Shown here in pieces: positions 41,453 through 51,994 of a DNA stretch of 64,000 bases. Position numbers and translations under genes: made by a program. The notes beneath the pieces are model-generated. The model saw nothing but the letters and a program-made list of their open reading frames with translations. It made no database searches and was not told where the DNA came from. Source of the stretch: Magnetovibrio sp. Lineage in GTDB: Bacteria > Pseudomonadota > Alphaproteobacteria > Rhodospirillales > Casp-alpha2. Positions within the stretch are counted from its first letter, which is position 1, and each line of letters opens with the position of its first letter. Location of the stretch: NCBI GenBank assembly GCA_002721825.1, contig PBLS01000008.1:1-64000 (forward strand), read 5' to 3'.

Positions 41453-41833
41453 ATGAATATTCTGAGTTTGCTTTTATTTCTTTTTGCTCTTGCCGTCACT
41501 ATGCCACTCCAAACCGTTGAGGCTGGCGATGCCAAAAAGGGTAAAAAACTCTACAGCAAATGCAAAGCTTGCCATACCATAAAAAAGGGCGGCAAACACA
41601 GGGTCGGCCCCAACCTTTTTGGGGTCGTTGGCCGTAAGGCAGCCAATGTTAAAGGATATAAGTATTCAAAGGCTATGAAAAACTCTGATATTACTTGGGA
41701 TATAGCTACTCTCGACAAGTTCCTTAAAAATCCAAAAAAATTAATAAAAAAGACAAAGATGGCATACAGGGGATTGAAAAAGGATTCACAACGTGCTGAT
41801 CTCATCGCCTATCTAGAGGAGAACAGCGATTAG
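41453..41833 (+). CDS. Class I cytochrome c (c2/c550-like), exported
   Basis: Signal peptide; CKACHTIKKGGKHRVGPNLFGVVGR haem site and TKMAYRGLKK Met ligand. Confidence 0.93.
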   Translation: MNILSLLLFLFALAVTMPLQTVEAGDAKKGKKLYSKCKACHTIKKGGKHRVGPNLFGVVGRKAANVKGYKYSKAMKNSDITWDIATLDKFLKNPKKLIKKTKMAYRGLKKDSQRADLIAYLEENSD

Positions 41834-41877
41834 ACTTGCTGTAACAGGATAAACATAGAGAAATTAGCAACTAATAT

Positions 41878-43341
41878 TTAAGCGGTAATACGTTTTAACC
41901 GCTTCCCCGGACGTGCTCCCGTCCAAGCAATATCATGCCAAACCAGTTCGCCGTTGCAGTACACACGTTCAATCCCAGCAGCGGGCGTCTCAGGCTCTTC
42001 ATAAGTAGCCTTATCAATAACTGTTTTAGGATTAAATATTACGATGTCAGCAAAAGCACCTTCTCGTATTTCACCACGGTCTCTCAGGCCGAAAACCTTT
42101 GCCGGCTTTCCGGTCATTCGATGAACTGCGTCTTCCAGACGAAGCACCCCCTCTTTCCGACAGTAATGCCCAAGAATTCGAGGAAATGTTCCCCAGAGTC
42201 TCGGATGCGGCTTCCCTCTTCTTACAGGCAGCCCGTCTGAGCCAACCATACCCCCCGGATAAGCCATTATTTGACGTAATTCATTTTCATCCATTCGAAA
42301 ATATATGGCTGTCGCAGGCGATAGTCGTTCAACAGCCTTATCGATAGAGCAACCCCATTCCTCAAGAATTGAAAAAAAATCCCGACCAACCATCTCTGGA
42401 TGTGGCCCTGAGAAGGCGAGGGTCGTTTTCTCAGAAGTGCTGAGAAATTTTTTTAATAAGATGGTGGAGGCGGCTGTATAGGGATAAAAGTCGAAATCTA
42501 AATTAATTTTTTGCTGCGCTTCAGAAATACGGTTCAACGTTGTTCGACTATTCCCCCAGTTTGCGCGACCCGCGCATTTATGGTGAGAAATAACTGTATC
42601 TGCACCAGTCTTCATGGCAATATCGATCGTCTCATCAACGGCCTCAATAAGTTTATCCTCTTCGTTACGCATATGTGTCGTATAAATTGCGCCAAAGTCT
42701 ATAAGACTTTTGCACAATTGCACTACCTCTTCTGTTGGCGCATGTAATGCTGTTGGATATGCAAGTCCGGTAGATAAACCTATCGCCCCTTGGCTTAAAG
42801 AACTTTCCAAACTCTTTAACATTACATCGATTTCAGCATTTGTTGCAGCTCGGTCGAATTCTTTCATCACACTCGCACGTAGAGTTGAGTGCCCTATCAA
42901 ATTGGCCACATTGCACGCAGCAGGTGCAGCGTCAAAAACAGCATTATAATGAGCAAGAGAAGGATATTTATAATCATTCCAGTGTCCAAGCAATGCCATC
43001 GGACCCGGCGGCGAAATATCCCATGACCGATCTTCTCTTCTAAAGGGCGCTAATGAGATTCCGCAATTTCCAGCTATAACGGTAGTCACGCCTTGCGAAA
43101 TTTTTGGTAACATACCGGGCTCGTCTATGAGTACTCGATCATCATGCGTGTGAACGTCGATGAACCCTGGCGCTACAACTAAACCCGTGGCATCGACTTT
43201 TTGGTGGGCCTTAAAGTCTGTAAATTTACTAATATTTGAAATACGATCATCAGTAATCCCAATGTCTGCCTGAAACGAACTACCGCCTAAACCATCAATA
43301 ACAGTCGCGCCTGAAATAACGGTGTCATAGTAATGCATCAC
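41878..43341 (-). CDS. N-acyl-D-amino-acid deacylase / D-aminoacylase family amidohydrolase
   Basis: LVVAPGFIDVHTHDDRVLIDEPGMLPKISQGVTTVIAGNCGISLAP, GAIYTTHMRNEEDKLIEAVDE, DGLPVRRGKPHPRLWGTFPRILG. Confidence 0.93.
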   Translation of the reverse strand: MMHYYDTVISGATVIDGLGGSSFQADIGITDDRISNISKFTDFKAHQKVDATGLVVAPGFIDVHTHDDRVLIDEPGMLPKISQGVTTVIAGNCGISLAPFRREDRSWDISPPGPMALLGHWNDYKYPSLAHYNAVFDAAPAACNVANLIGHSTLRASVMKEFDRAATNAEIDVMLKSLESSLSQGAIGLSTGLAYPTALHAPTEEVVQLCKSLIDFGAIYTTHMRNEEDKLIEAVDETIDIAMKTGADTVISHHKCAGRANWGNSRTTLNRISEAQQKINLDFDFYPYTAASTILLKKFLSTSEKTTLAFSGPHPEMVGRDFFSILEEWGCSIDKAVERLSPATAIYFRMDENELRQIMAYPGGMVGSDGLPVRRGKPHPRLWGTFPRILGHYCRKEGVLRLEDAVHRMTGKPAKVFGLRDRGEIREGAFADIVIFNPKTVIDKATYEEPETPAAGIERVYCNGELVWHDIAWTGARPGKRLKRITA

Positions 43342-43539
43342 TCATCTACCAATTGCCTATAAAGATGAAAGCTCAGTATCTTCAAGAAACGAAAAGGGTA
43401 CAATTGAACATTAGGTGAAATAAATTATCAACGGAAGTAAAAACCGGATAAAAATATACACAAATACCAACACTCCTCGCAAATTCTAGAGCAAGACAAT
43501 AGAATATCCTGTGTAAAATAAAATCAAAGGAAGAACAAA

Positions 43540-44301
43540 ATGAACACAAAAAATTTTCGCGCCCGCATGCTAAAAAGAGAACTACTAGTCGGTATTTTTT
43601 TAAAAACACCGGCTCTTGAAAACATCGAAGTTTTAGCCCTCTCTGGTCTTGATTTCATCTGCCTAGATTGCGAACACGCCCCAATTGATCGCCGTGATAT
43701 GGATACATGCGTAGCTATGGGCCGTGCGCTTGATATTCCAACATTAATACGGGTACCCCAAGGCTCGCGAGTGGAGATCCTAAAAGCGCTCGACGTCGGT
43801 GCTACTGGAATAGTTGTGCCACATGTAAATACCGTTGAAAAAGCTCAAAAAATTTCACGATATGCACGTTTTGGGCATGGAGGCCGAGGTTTTGCCGGAT
43901 CAACTCGCTGAGCAAATTATACAACTAACACGATGACAGAACTAATTGCACGCAGCCACAAAGAAACCGTGGTAATTGCACAAATCGAAGAGCCAGAAGC
44001 GTTGGATGCAATCGATGACATCGCTTCCACAGAAGGCATAGATGGCTTATTTATAGGACCAGCAGACTTAGCTGTGTGCCTAAATGAATCCGGTACCGAT
44101 TGCGAAAGTGTAAATAAGGCAATGAAAACGGTCGCTGCTGCAGCTAAATCAAATAAAAAATGCGCTATTACTTTCATACCAGACCCAAAATTAGCAGCCG
44201 AGCTTCAAACCATAGGTCTGACGATGTTTTGTGTCGGTTCCGAACAATCCTTAATACTAGCTGGAGCACGTCAGGTGATGGCGACTATTGCAGAAACATA
44301 A
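43540..44301 (+). pseudogene. HpcH/HpaI aldolase family gene interrupted by one in-frame TGA
   Basis: N-part to ...RFGHGGRGFAGSTR, then TGA (43909-43911), then same-frame ANYTTNTMTELIARSHKETVVIAQIEEPEALDAIDDIASTEGIDGLFIGPADLAVCLN... Confidence 0.85.
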
Positions 44302-44543
44302 CCATAAGTGTCTATTAATTTTCCCCTAATACTTATAGCTTACAAAGCCGGGCTCAGTCGGCACGGGTCAGTAAGATCTAGCAGCTTGTTTTTGCTACCC
44401 GCCTAACCAATGCCCCGGTTTTGAATGTAGTAATTACTTTGGTGGTTTAGCGATACACCTTAATTAAATAGCCACGCCAAATAAACTGTCACAGTTTGCA
44501 ATAATAAACGTTAATTTGATATTCTTTTATCAATTGGGGATTT

Positions 44544-46106
44544 ATGAATTTTTTAAGAGCCATAGTCACAGTTAGCGGTTTTACAATGTTAAGCCGTATT
44601 CTCGGTTTCTTAAGAGACATACTAATAGCATCGGTGCTTGGTGCCAGTTCTATTGCCGATTGTTTTTTCGTTGCTTTTCGGTTTCCCAACTTATTTCGTC
44701 GACTATTTGCCGAAGGAGCCTTCAGCGCTGCTTTTGTTCCAATGTTTTCTGCAGCACTCGAAAAGCACGGCCGTCATTCAGCCAAAACTTTCGCTGATGG
44801 AGCTTTCTCCATTTTACTTGTTTCGTTAATAATATTTATCGGCGTAGTAGAGCTTTTTATGCCACTGGTGATGTGGGTACTAGCACCGGGCTTTGATGCA
44901 ATCCCGGGAAAAATGGCTTTGGCTACTGAACTATCAAGAATTGCTTTTCCTTATCTTATTTTCATTTCATTGGTATCCTTGCAGTCGGGGGTATTGAATT
45001 CCTTAAACCGTTTTGCGGCAGCTGCTGCCACGCCTATACTGCTCAATCTAACGCTGATAACTGCCTTGCTTGGCTTTGCGAAATCTCAAATTCTTGCTGG
45101 GTACGCTTTGTCCTGGGGCATATTCGCCGCCGGTGTCCTCCAGTTTGCATGGCTTAGGTATCATTGCAAGCGAGAAGGACTACCCGTGTCCTGGCGGCGC
45201 CCAGAACTGACCCCAGAAATACAGCTCTTAGGTAGACGCATATTGCCCGTCATATTTGGGGCCAGCTTATACCAAATTAACCTCCTGATTGGCACAATCC
45301 TGGCTTCACTTATCTCTGATGGTGCAGTATCTTTTTTGTATTATGCGGACCGGGTGACACAGCTTCCTCTTGGTGTAGTAGGCATTGCTGTAAGCACCGC
45401 ACTCTTGCCTACACTGTCGCAGCAATTAGCTGCCGGAAATGAGACCGCTGCCATGCGAAGTCAAAACCGTGGACTCGAGTACGCCCTACTTTTAACATTA
45501 CCAGCTACGGTTGCACTTTACATCATATCGGAGCCACTAATTACCGTACTATTTGAACGCGGCGCCTTTTCGTCCACCGATAGCATTGCTACTGCTTGGG
45601 CGCTCATGGCCTATTCAACTGGCCTCCCGGCCTACGTCCTAATCCGCGTTCTAACACCCGGTTTTTTTGCTCGTGAAGATACATCGACACCTGTTAAAAT
45701 AGCGGCCGTAGCAATGATCGCGAATATTGTTCTAAACCTTTTTTTAATGCAGATCTGGGGACACATTGGCATTGCTATAGCTGCGTCCATATCGGCCTGG
45801 ATTAATGCAACTGCCTTGGGCTGGATCCTTCACAGACGGAAACAGTTTGTATTAGATAAGCGCCTCTCAAATCGATGGCCTCGGATAGTACTTGCCAGCC
45901 TGCTCATGGGGATAATTCTTTATTTTGCTGGCGAATTGTTAGCCCCCTGGTTCAAAAATGATGAGTTTTATCGAAGTGCAGCATTACTTGTCCTAGTTTG
46001 TTTTGGCATAGCTTTTTATGGCCTTATCGCACAAATTCTTGGTGCCGCGCATTGGAGGGACCTTAAGTACTTGTTTCGAAAGTCATCTGAGGTTACTAAC
46101 CCTTAA
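44544..46106 (+). CDS. murJ: Lipid II flippase MurJ (MviN)
   Basis: MLSRILGFLRDILIASVLGASSIADCFFVAFRFPNLFRRLFAEGAFSAAFVPMFS. Confidence 0.96.
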   Translation: MNFLRAIVTVSGFTMLSRILGFLRDILIASVLGASSIADCFFVAFRFPNLFRRLFAEGAFSAAFVPMFSAALEKHGRHSAKTFADGAFSILLVSLIIFIGVVELFMPLVMWVLAPGFDAIPGKMALATELSRIAFPYLIFISLVSLQSGVLNSLNRFAAAAATPILLNLTLITALLGFAKSQILAGYALSWGIFAAGVLQFAWLRYHCKREGLPVSWRRPELTPEIQLLGRRILPVIFGASLYQINLLIGTILASLISDGAVSFLYYADRVTQLPLGVVGIAVSTALLPTLSQQLAAGNETAAMRSQNRGLEYALLLTLPATVALYIISEPLITVLFERGAFSSTDSIATAWALMAYSTGLPAYVLIRVLTPGFFAREDTSTPVKIAAVAMIANIVLNLFLMQIWGHIGIAIAASISAWINATALGWILHRRKQFVLDKRLSNRWPRIVLASLLMGIILYFAGELLAPWFKNDEFYRSAALLVLVCFGIAFYGLIAQILGAAHWRDLKYLFRKSSEVTNP

Positions 46107-46152
46107 TCGGCGGACATTTAATAAACTATACCCGCAAGAAAGATTACTTTAA

Positions 46153-47154
46153 ATGGAACGAATTTTTTCTGGCGTTCAGCCAACCGGCAACCTACATCTA
46201 GGCAACTACCTTGGTGCTATCCGAAACTGGGTAAAACTACAGAATGAATATGAAGACTGCATATTTTGTGTGGTCGATATGCACGCTATAACTGTTTGGC
46301 AAAATCCCAGTATCTTGCAATCTAACACCCGCGAAACCGCTGCTACTATGATCGCCGCAGGTGTTGATCCCAAACGCAACATCATTTTTAACCAGAGTCA
46401 AGTTGCGGCTCACGCCGAGCTCGCCTGGATCTTCAATTGCATTGCAAGAATAGGTTGGCTAGACCGCATGACTCAATTTAAAGAAAAAGCTGGTAAAGAT
46501 AAAGAACGAGCATCAGCAGGGCTCTACGTCTATCCAAATCTGATGGCCGCAGATATCCTAGTTTATAAAGGTACACATGTTCCCGTTGGCGAAGATCAAA
46601 AGCAGCATTTAGAACTCGCGAGAGATATAGCTTCAAAATTCAACCATGACTATAAACGAGATCTATTTCCTTTAGTTGAGCCACTAATATTTGGGCCGGC
46701 GACTCGGGTAATGTCCCTAAAGAACGGATCATCAAAAATGAGCAAATCGGATCCATCAGATCTTTCTCGTATCAATTTGAAAGACGATGTTGACACAATT
46801 GCCCGCAAAATTAAAAAAGCGAAGAGTGATACAGATGTACTGCCAAGTGAGTCAGCTGGCCTCAAAGGACGTCCAGAAGCGGCAAACTTAGTAAGCATAT
46901 ATGGAGCCCTTGCTGAATTAGATATCACAGATGTTCTTGGCCAGTACGGAGGACGGGGATTCGGTGTTTTTAAGCCTGCACTTACCGAACTCGCCATTGC
47001 AAAGCTCACTCCTATCCAAGAAGAACTTAAGCGCCTGATGAGTGATCAAACTTCCCTAGATTGTTTGCTCAAAAGCGGCGCCGATCGGGCGCGTTCGATC
47101 ACGGATCCAATTATAGCTGAAGTAAAGGAGATTGTTGGCTTTATTAAGCCTTAA
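46153..47154 (+). CDS. trpS: Tryptophanyl-tRNA synthetase
   Basis: [57 protein letters not shown]. Confidence 0.97.
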   Translation: MERIFSGVQPTGNLHLGNYLGAIRNWVKLQNEYEDCIFCVVDMHAITVWQNPSILQSNTRETAATMIAAGVDPKRNIIFNQSQVAAHAELAWIFNCIARIGWLDRMTQFKEKAGKDKERASAGLYVYPNLMAADILVYKGTHVPVGEDQKQHLELARDIASKFNHDYKRDLFPLVEPLIFGPATRVMSLKNGSSKMSKSDPSDLSRINLKDDVDTIARKIKKAKSDTDVLPSESAGLKGRPEAANLVSIYGALAELDITDVLGQYGGRGFGVFKPALTELAIAKLTPIQEELKRLMSDQTSLDCLLKSGADRARSITDPIIAEVKEIVGFIKP

Positions 47155-47273
47155 ATAATTGATAGGCTACTTCTTAATCTTAGGTCATTAGATCAACGGT
47201 TGAATCTTTAACAAAATAATACCAATTATTGAGATAAATTAGGGATATGAAGAAGAGAGGTTAAGGAGAAAAT

Positions 47274-47822
47274 ATGTTTATCCAAACTGAAAGCACTCCC
47301 AACCCTGCCACTTTAAAGTTTCTACCCGGTCGCGCTGTTATGCACAATGGAACGGCAAATTTCGCCGATGTCAGCGATTCACAAGGTTCACCATTAGCCC
47401 TGTCCCTTTTTAATGTTGAAGGTGTGCTCGGTGTATTTTTGGGCTCCGATTTCATCACTGTGTCCAAATCACCCAATAAAGAGTGGGATGTTATGAAGCC
47501 ATTAATCTTAGGTGTGATAATGGAGCATTTTCAGTCTGATCGTCCTGTAATTGAGGAGGAACAAAAAGTAATTGCCGAATCTACCACTGGGGGGGAGGTG
47601 GTTGAACAAATCAAGGAGCTCATCAATACCCGGGTTAGACCAGCCGTAGCACAGGATGGTGGAGATATTGTCTATAAGGGCTTTGAAGACGGAGTGGTTT
47701 ATCTCCATATGCAAGGAGCTTGTGCCGGGTGCCCTTCATCAACAATGACTCTCAAACACGGCATCGAAAATATGCTTCGACATTACGTTCCAGAAGTACA
47801 GGAAGTTCGAGCAGTTGAATAG
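47274..47822 (+). CDS. NifU-like Fe-S scaffold (Nfu) protein
   Basis: MFIQTESTPNPATLKFLPGRAVM, VRPAVAQDGGDIVYKGFEDGVVYLHMQGACAGCPSSTMTLKHGIENMLRHY. Confidence 0.95.
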   Translation: MFIQTESTPNPATLKFLPGRAVMHNGTANFADVSDSQGSPLALSLFNVEGVLGVFLGSDFITVSKSPNKEWDVMKPLILGVIMEHFQSDRPVIEEEQKVIAESTTGGEVVEQIKELINTRVRPAVAQDGGDIVYKGFEDGVVYLHMQGACAGCPSSTMTLKHGIENMLRHYVPEVQEVRAVE

Positions 47823-48116
47823 CGTTAACTTATTGTAAAGTCCCATTGTCAATAATGGTTAAAGTTTTAAAAAAATATACTTGGCAAAAGGAGCAATTTA
47901 CGAAGCCAGATTTAGCAGCAAAAATTCAACCTAGAAAAAATCACGTTATAAGCAGTGATCGCGAGCTAAACGCTCCGTTTCAGTATAAAAATTGAGAACG
48001 AAAACGGAATTTCCCAGGGGCAAAAATATCAGTTGGACCCTTTTCATTCGTACGCTGGGTCAAAATTAGAAAGTATCGGGAATTGTGCTTGTATTAACTG
48101 TATTAGGTTTTTTTAG

Positions 48117-49160
48117 ATGCTGAAACGATTTGAATATGTTGTAATTTTACTTGCCGGAAGCCTGGTCGCGGGAACGGTTGCGTTGGCTGTATTTAGTCCC
48201 CCTGTGGCGCGGAGCCCTCAAACGTTTGCAACACACATTAACCATAAGACTCAATTCGATATAAAACTCAAACAAGATATCCCTTCCGGACTGATACGCA
48301 TAAACACACCCGGTGCAATCACTGAAGGGATAGTTGGTGACCCAAATTCAATGCGAACTGGAAAGCACTCTGCAAATGCACTTGATGAAGCTTTCAATCG
48401 ACTAGGTTATAATCTCGACGATGTGTCAAAAAAGGGAGCATTTGTGCCCCGCGTTTTTCTCGCTAGCCTACCCAAAGACCTTGATCAGGTTCGACAAACA
48501 GAGAAACGTAAAGCCATTTTTTTCCGATCAATTTTACCTCTTATTTTACAGGCTAACGAAGAAGTGCTTTTCGAACGAACCCGACTCATGCGCTTAAACA
48601 CTCAAATAAAAAACGGACAAAAATTGGATGCGGTTGATCGATTATGGCTTATAGTTTTAGCTGAGCGGTACAAAACCAAAAGAGGCGATATGGACACCCT
48701 TATGAAACGTGTTGATATAGTACCTCCCTCCCTTGCTCTAGCTCAAGCAGCTGAGGAAAGTGGCTGGGGTACTTCACGTTTTTCACGTATAGGTAACGCT
48801 ATTTTCGGTGAGTGGACATTTAGTAGCTCTGAAGGAGTTGTGCCTCAACGGCGGGACGAAGGCAAGTATCATCGCGTCAAAATATTCAAAAGTCTTTTGC
48901 ACTCAGTCCGCGCTTATATTCGCAATCTAAATTCCCACCGGGCATATAATCAGTTCCGTAAAAAACGTCATGCACAGCGAAGTGAGGGTAATATGCCTCG
49001 TGGATACAATTTAGTTGATACTCTCTTACGCTACTCAGAACGTGGAGAGAAATATATTAGAACTTTACGTTTAATAATGGTTGCTAACAAGCTTGATAGG
49101 CTGGATAAAGCACGCCTTGGCCATGTTTCAGAAGCCGGTCGCAAAGTTTCCAAAATATAA
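48117..49160 (+). CDS. Glucosaminidase-domain protein (Bax-like)
   Basis: VDIVPPSLALAQAAEESGWGTSRFSRIGNAIFGEWTFSSSEGVVPQRR...SVRAYIRNLNSHRAYNQFRKKR. Confidence 0.88.
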   Translation: MLKRFEYVVILLAGSLVAGTVALAVFSPPVARSPQTFATHINHKTQFDIKLKQDIPSGLIRINTPGAITEGIVGDPNSMRTGKHSANALDEAFNRLGYNLDDVSKKGAFVPRVFLASLPKDLDQVRQTEKRKAIFFRSILPLILQANEEVLFERTRLMRLNTQIKNGQKLDAVDRLWLIVLAERYKTKRGDMDTLMKRVDIVPPSLALAQAAEESGWGTSRFSRIGNAIFGEWTFSSSEGVVPQRRDEGKYHRVKIFKSLLHSVRAYIRNLNSHRAYNQFRKKRHAQRSEGNMPRGYNLVDTLLRYSERGEKYIRTLRLIMVANKLDRLDKARLGHVSEAGRKVSKI

Positions 49161-49170
49161 AAACGGTGCT

Positions 49171-50232
49171 TCATGGGCGATAAAATTGCCGCCCATACCA
49201 GTGCCAGCGCCGGTCTGGTCCAGGAAGTGTGCAGTTAAGTCGTGTGCGGCCTTTTGGAAAAGGTTGGGATGTTCGAACTTCAAACCTGCTATGCCCCAAG
49301 CGTTCTATCTCCGCACGACCAGCATGGGATAAAAAGCACGCGAGTTTTTCCAAATTTTTATAATGCTCTGCCATCGTGAACCCCATAGGTGGCGGATTAG
49401 GGGTTTGCAACTCTGCGCCTAGCAATGGGTCTACGGGAGTTACATCGGTCAACGGAAGTGGTAACGCATTTATCACTAGGCGAAAACGGTCAAGTCCACC
49501 GTAACTTTCATTCATAGAGAACCGTGGAAGATAAAAACGATCCGATTTGTTGCCAATTGCACCAGAATGCTGTCCAAAGGCAGCATCAAACCCAAAGTCC
49601 CTGATTTGCTTGATAATGGCCAAACTAGCTTCACCATAAGGATACGAAAACACTCGAGGGCGGAACCCCAGTTCCTCTTCAAACCGGCTATATGCTTCGG
49701 TTAATTCCTTATCTATTAACTCTCGGCTAGCAGCTATCATATGCAAATGAGACACAGTATGGTGTCCGATAGTGACACCCTGTTCAGCCAAATCGCGTAA
49801 TTGACCCCAGCTCATATGGCGACGCGAAGAACTGTCTATGTGAGCCGTAGACACAAAAATAGTTATAGGTAGGTTCGCAGCTTTGAATTTAGGCCAAGCC
49901 ACCTCATAAACTGAACGATAAGCATCATCAATAGTAATCCCTATTGTTTTACTCGGAAGGGCCTCTCCGTCCAGTAACCTTTCTACTATTTCAGGAACTG
50001 GCAATATTTTATATTGACCTGATAAAAGCTCTTTTATATGGCCGTCCAATTGCTCCACCGTAGTATTTGTGGACGGGTATTCGCCCTCACCAAATCGGTG
50101 ATACATAAGTACCACAGCCGAGGGACTCGCAAGAACTGTAGTTCGCAACCCCTGATATGAAAGCTCTACAAAGAATATAAAAATACCAAAGATTAAGGTT
50201 GTCTTATTTATGGATAGCCCGCCGAAAGACAT
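49171..50232 (-). CDS. Polysaccharide deacetylase family protein
   Basis: VVLMYHRFGEGEYPSTNTTVEQLDGHI, IGITIDDAYRSVYEVAWPKFK, VTIGHHTVSHLHM, RVFSYPYGE; ORF opens at 50292, start near 50232 (MSFGGLS) plausible. Confidence 0.92.
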   Translation of the reverse strand: MSFGGLSINKTTLIFGIFIFFVELSYQGLRTTVLASPSAVVLMYHRFGEGEYPSTNTTVEQLDGHIKELLSGQYKILPVPEIVERLLDGEALPSKTIGITIDDAYRSVYEVAWPKFKAANLPITIFVSTAHIDSSSRRHMSWGQLRDLAEQGVTIGHHTVSHLHMIAASRELIDKELTEAYSRFEEELGFRPRVFSYPYGEASLAIIKQIRDFGFDAAFGQHSGAIGNKSDRFYLPRFSMNESYGGLDRFRLVINALPLPLTDVTPVDPLLGAELQTPNPPPMGFTMAEHYKNLEKLACFLSHAGRAEIERLGHSRFEVRTSQPFPKGRTRLNCTLPGPDRRWHWYGRQFYRP

Positions 50233-50310
50233 GTTTGTTTCCCCAAGTAAATTCCAGTATACAAATCTAACCTGATACATCTGCCTGCTCAACTTACTCT
50301 TGGCTGTACT

Positions 50311-50901
50311 ATGAAAACTGTCCTCAATGATTATGCATTAAATCAGTTGTTTTATGATGCTCGCAGCTTTAACGGCTGGCACGATCAAAACATTGACAAA
50401 AAAACCCTTGTCCAGCTTTGGAATCTAACGCGTATGGGTCCTACCAGTGCTAATTCGAGCCCAATGCGAGTTGTGTTTGTGATAACTCGGAAAAACAAAG
50501 AGAAGCTGCGACCGTGCCTTATAGAAAGCAACGTCGAGAAAGCTATGACCGCTTCCGCTGTGGCTATCATCGGTCACGACATGGCTTTTGCGGAGATGCT
50601 GCCAAAATTGTTTCCACATACAGACGCACAATCCTGGTTTGAAGGCAATGATGAGCTAACAGCTACAACGGCCTTTAGAAACGGCACCCTGCAGGGTGCC
50701 TATTTAATGTTAGCAGCGCGTGCACTTGGAATAGATTGTGGGCCAATGTCAGGTTTCAATAATGATCTAGTTGATGCAACATTTTTTAAAGGCACTGATG
50801 TGAAATCCAATTTCCTTTGTTGTCTAGGACATGGTGATTCTTCTTCTCTATTTAAGCGTAGTCCACGTCTTGAATTTGACGATGCCTGCAAGATTGTTTG
50901 A
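50311..50901 (+). CDS. Nitroreductase family, malonic semialdehyde reductase RutE-like
   Basis: LNQLFYDARSFNGWHDQNIDKKTLVQLWNLTRMGPTSANSSPMRVVFV, ALGIDCGPMSGFNNDLVDATFF. Confidence 0.9.
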   Translation: MKTVLNDYALNQLFYDARSFNGWHDQNIDKKTLVQLWNLTRMGPTSANSSPMRVVFVITRKNKEKLRPCLIESNVEKAMTASAVAIIGHDMAFAEMLPKLFPHTDAQSWFEGNDELTATTAFRNGTLQGAYLMLAARALGIDCGPMSGFNNDLVDATFFKGTDVKSNFLCCLGHGDSSSLFKRSPRLEFDDACKIV

Positions 50902-51602
50902 TAGTGTTAATACTATCTCTCGACACATCAGCTGCAGCATGTTCAGTCGCACTCCGGCAGGACGGCAAAACATTATCCAAAAGCATTGATTATATGGACC
51001 GAGGTCACGCTGAGGCTCTGATGCCAATGGTAAAAAAGGTTATGAAAAGCGCCAGATGCACTCCAAAAAAAATCCAACTGATTGCGGTTACTATCGGCCC
51101 AGGCGCCTTCACAGGTCTACGTTTAGGAATAGCAGCCGCGCGGGGCATAGCGTTAGCAACCGGCACCGAGTGCATAGGTTTGACTTCAACCGAAACTCTT
51201 GCTGCTTCACTTATGAATGTCAAAGTGGACGGGTGTATATTAGCAATTATGTCGTCCAAGCGCTCAGATGTTTACGCGCAAGCCTTTAAAGGTAACGTGG
51301 TACCCATTACGGAACCATCTGCCATAACACCTAAAGATATTTGTAAGTACTTTTCAATTTTTTGCGATAATTCGAGCTCTTGCACCCTTGTTGGGGATGC
51401 CCAGGATCTAGTAGCGCCATATTTAATCGAGGCCGGCTGGAATATTAAAAAAAGCCTTAGCATATTTCCTGATGCTGCAATACTCGCTGGCCTAGCAGAG
51501 GCTCGCTGGAAACTAGGTCTACCATATAGGCCACCAAAGCCGCTGTATATTCGTCCTCCAGATGCATCGATCCCAAAAAACGAAGGTAGATTGAGAAATT
51601 AG
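50898..51602 (+). CDS. tsaB: tRNA threonylcarbamoyladenosine biosynthesis protein TsaB
   Basis: LSLDTSAAACSVALRQDGKTLS, VTIGPGAFTGLRLGIAAARGIALATGTECIGLTSTETLA. Confidence 0.94.
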   Translation: MIVLILSLDTSAAACSVALRQDGKTLSKSIDYMDRGHAEALMPMVKKVMKSARCTPKKIQLIAVTIGPGAFTGLRLGIAAARGIALATGTECIGLTSTETLAASLMNVKVDGCILAIMSSKRSDVYAQAFKGNVVPITEPSAITPKDICKYFSIFCDNSSSCTLVGDAQDLVAPYLIEAGWNIKKSLSIFPDAAILAGLAEARWKLGLPYRPPKPLYIRPPDASIPKNEGRLRN

Positions 51603-51856
51603 TTTTTCTTTACCACAAGTCGATGCACCCCGTACGGCATTAAACTCCCACGCTCGCGCTCCAAACATAGCAGCTCATGGCCATGCTCCTTCAAGTTGCG
51701 CGGCACATTATCCAATGGCTCACGGCCACAGAGTCGGATTTCAATTATCTGCCCACTTTTCATCTTTTCAATTAACAACTTTGTTTTGACAAAGGTCATT
51801 GGACAGACATCATCCGTAATATCTATGAAAAAATCGGAAGTGAAATTCTGAAACAT
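51599..51856 (-). CDS. TusA/YedF-like sulfurtransferase family protein
   Basis: FFIDITDDVCPMTFVKTKLLIEKMKSGQIIEIRLCGREPLDNVPRNLKEHGHEL, CPxxxVK-type TusA motif. Confidence 0.8.
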   Translation of the reverse strand: MFQNFTSDFFIDITDDVCPMTFVKTKLLIEKMKSGQIIEIRLCGREPLDNVPRNLKEHGHELLCLERERGSLMPYGVHRLVVKKN

Positions 51857-51994
51857 TTGTTAACCAAAAATATTGACAATTACTTGGATTCAATCCGAAT
51901 TTAACGATATAATCACGATCATAGCAAAGAAGTTATTGTTAAGGGTTGTCTGCAGTGCACAAACCTGCAGTTTATCGAGCTAGGAAGGTAAGTT

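Noticed and set aside
43909-43911. Selenocysteine insertion at the in-frame TGA of the HpcH-like gene
   Set aside because: No convincing SECIS-like hairpin right after the TGA, and this aldolase family has no catalytic Cys/Sec at that position to my knowledge
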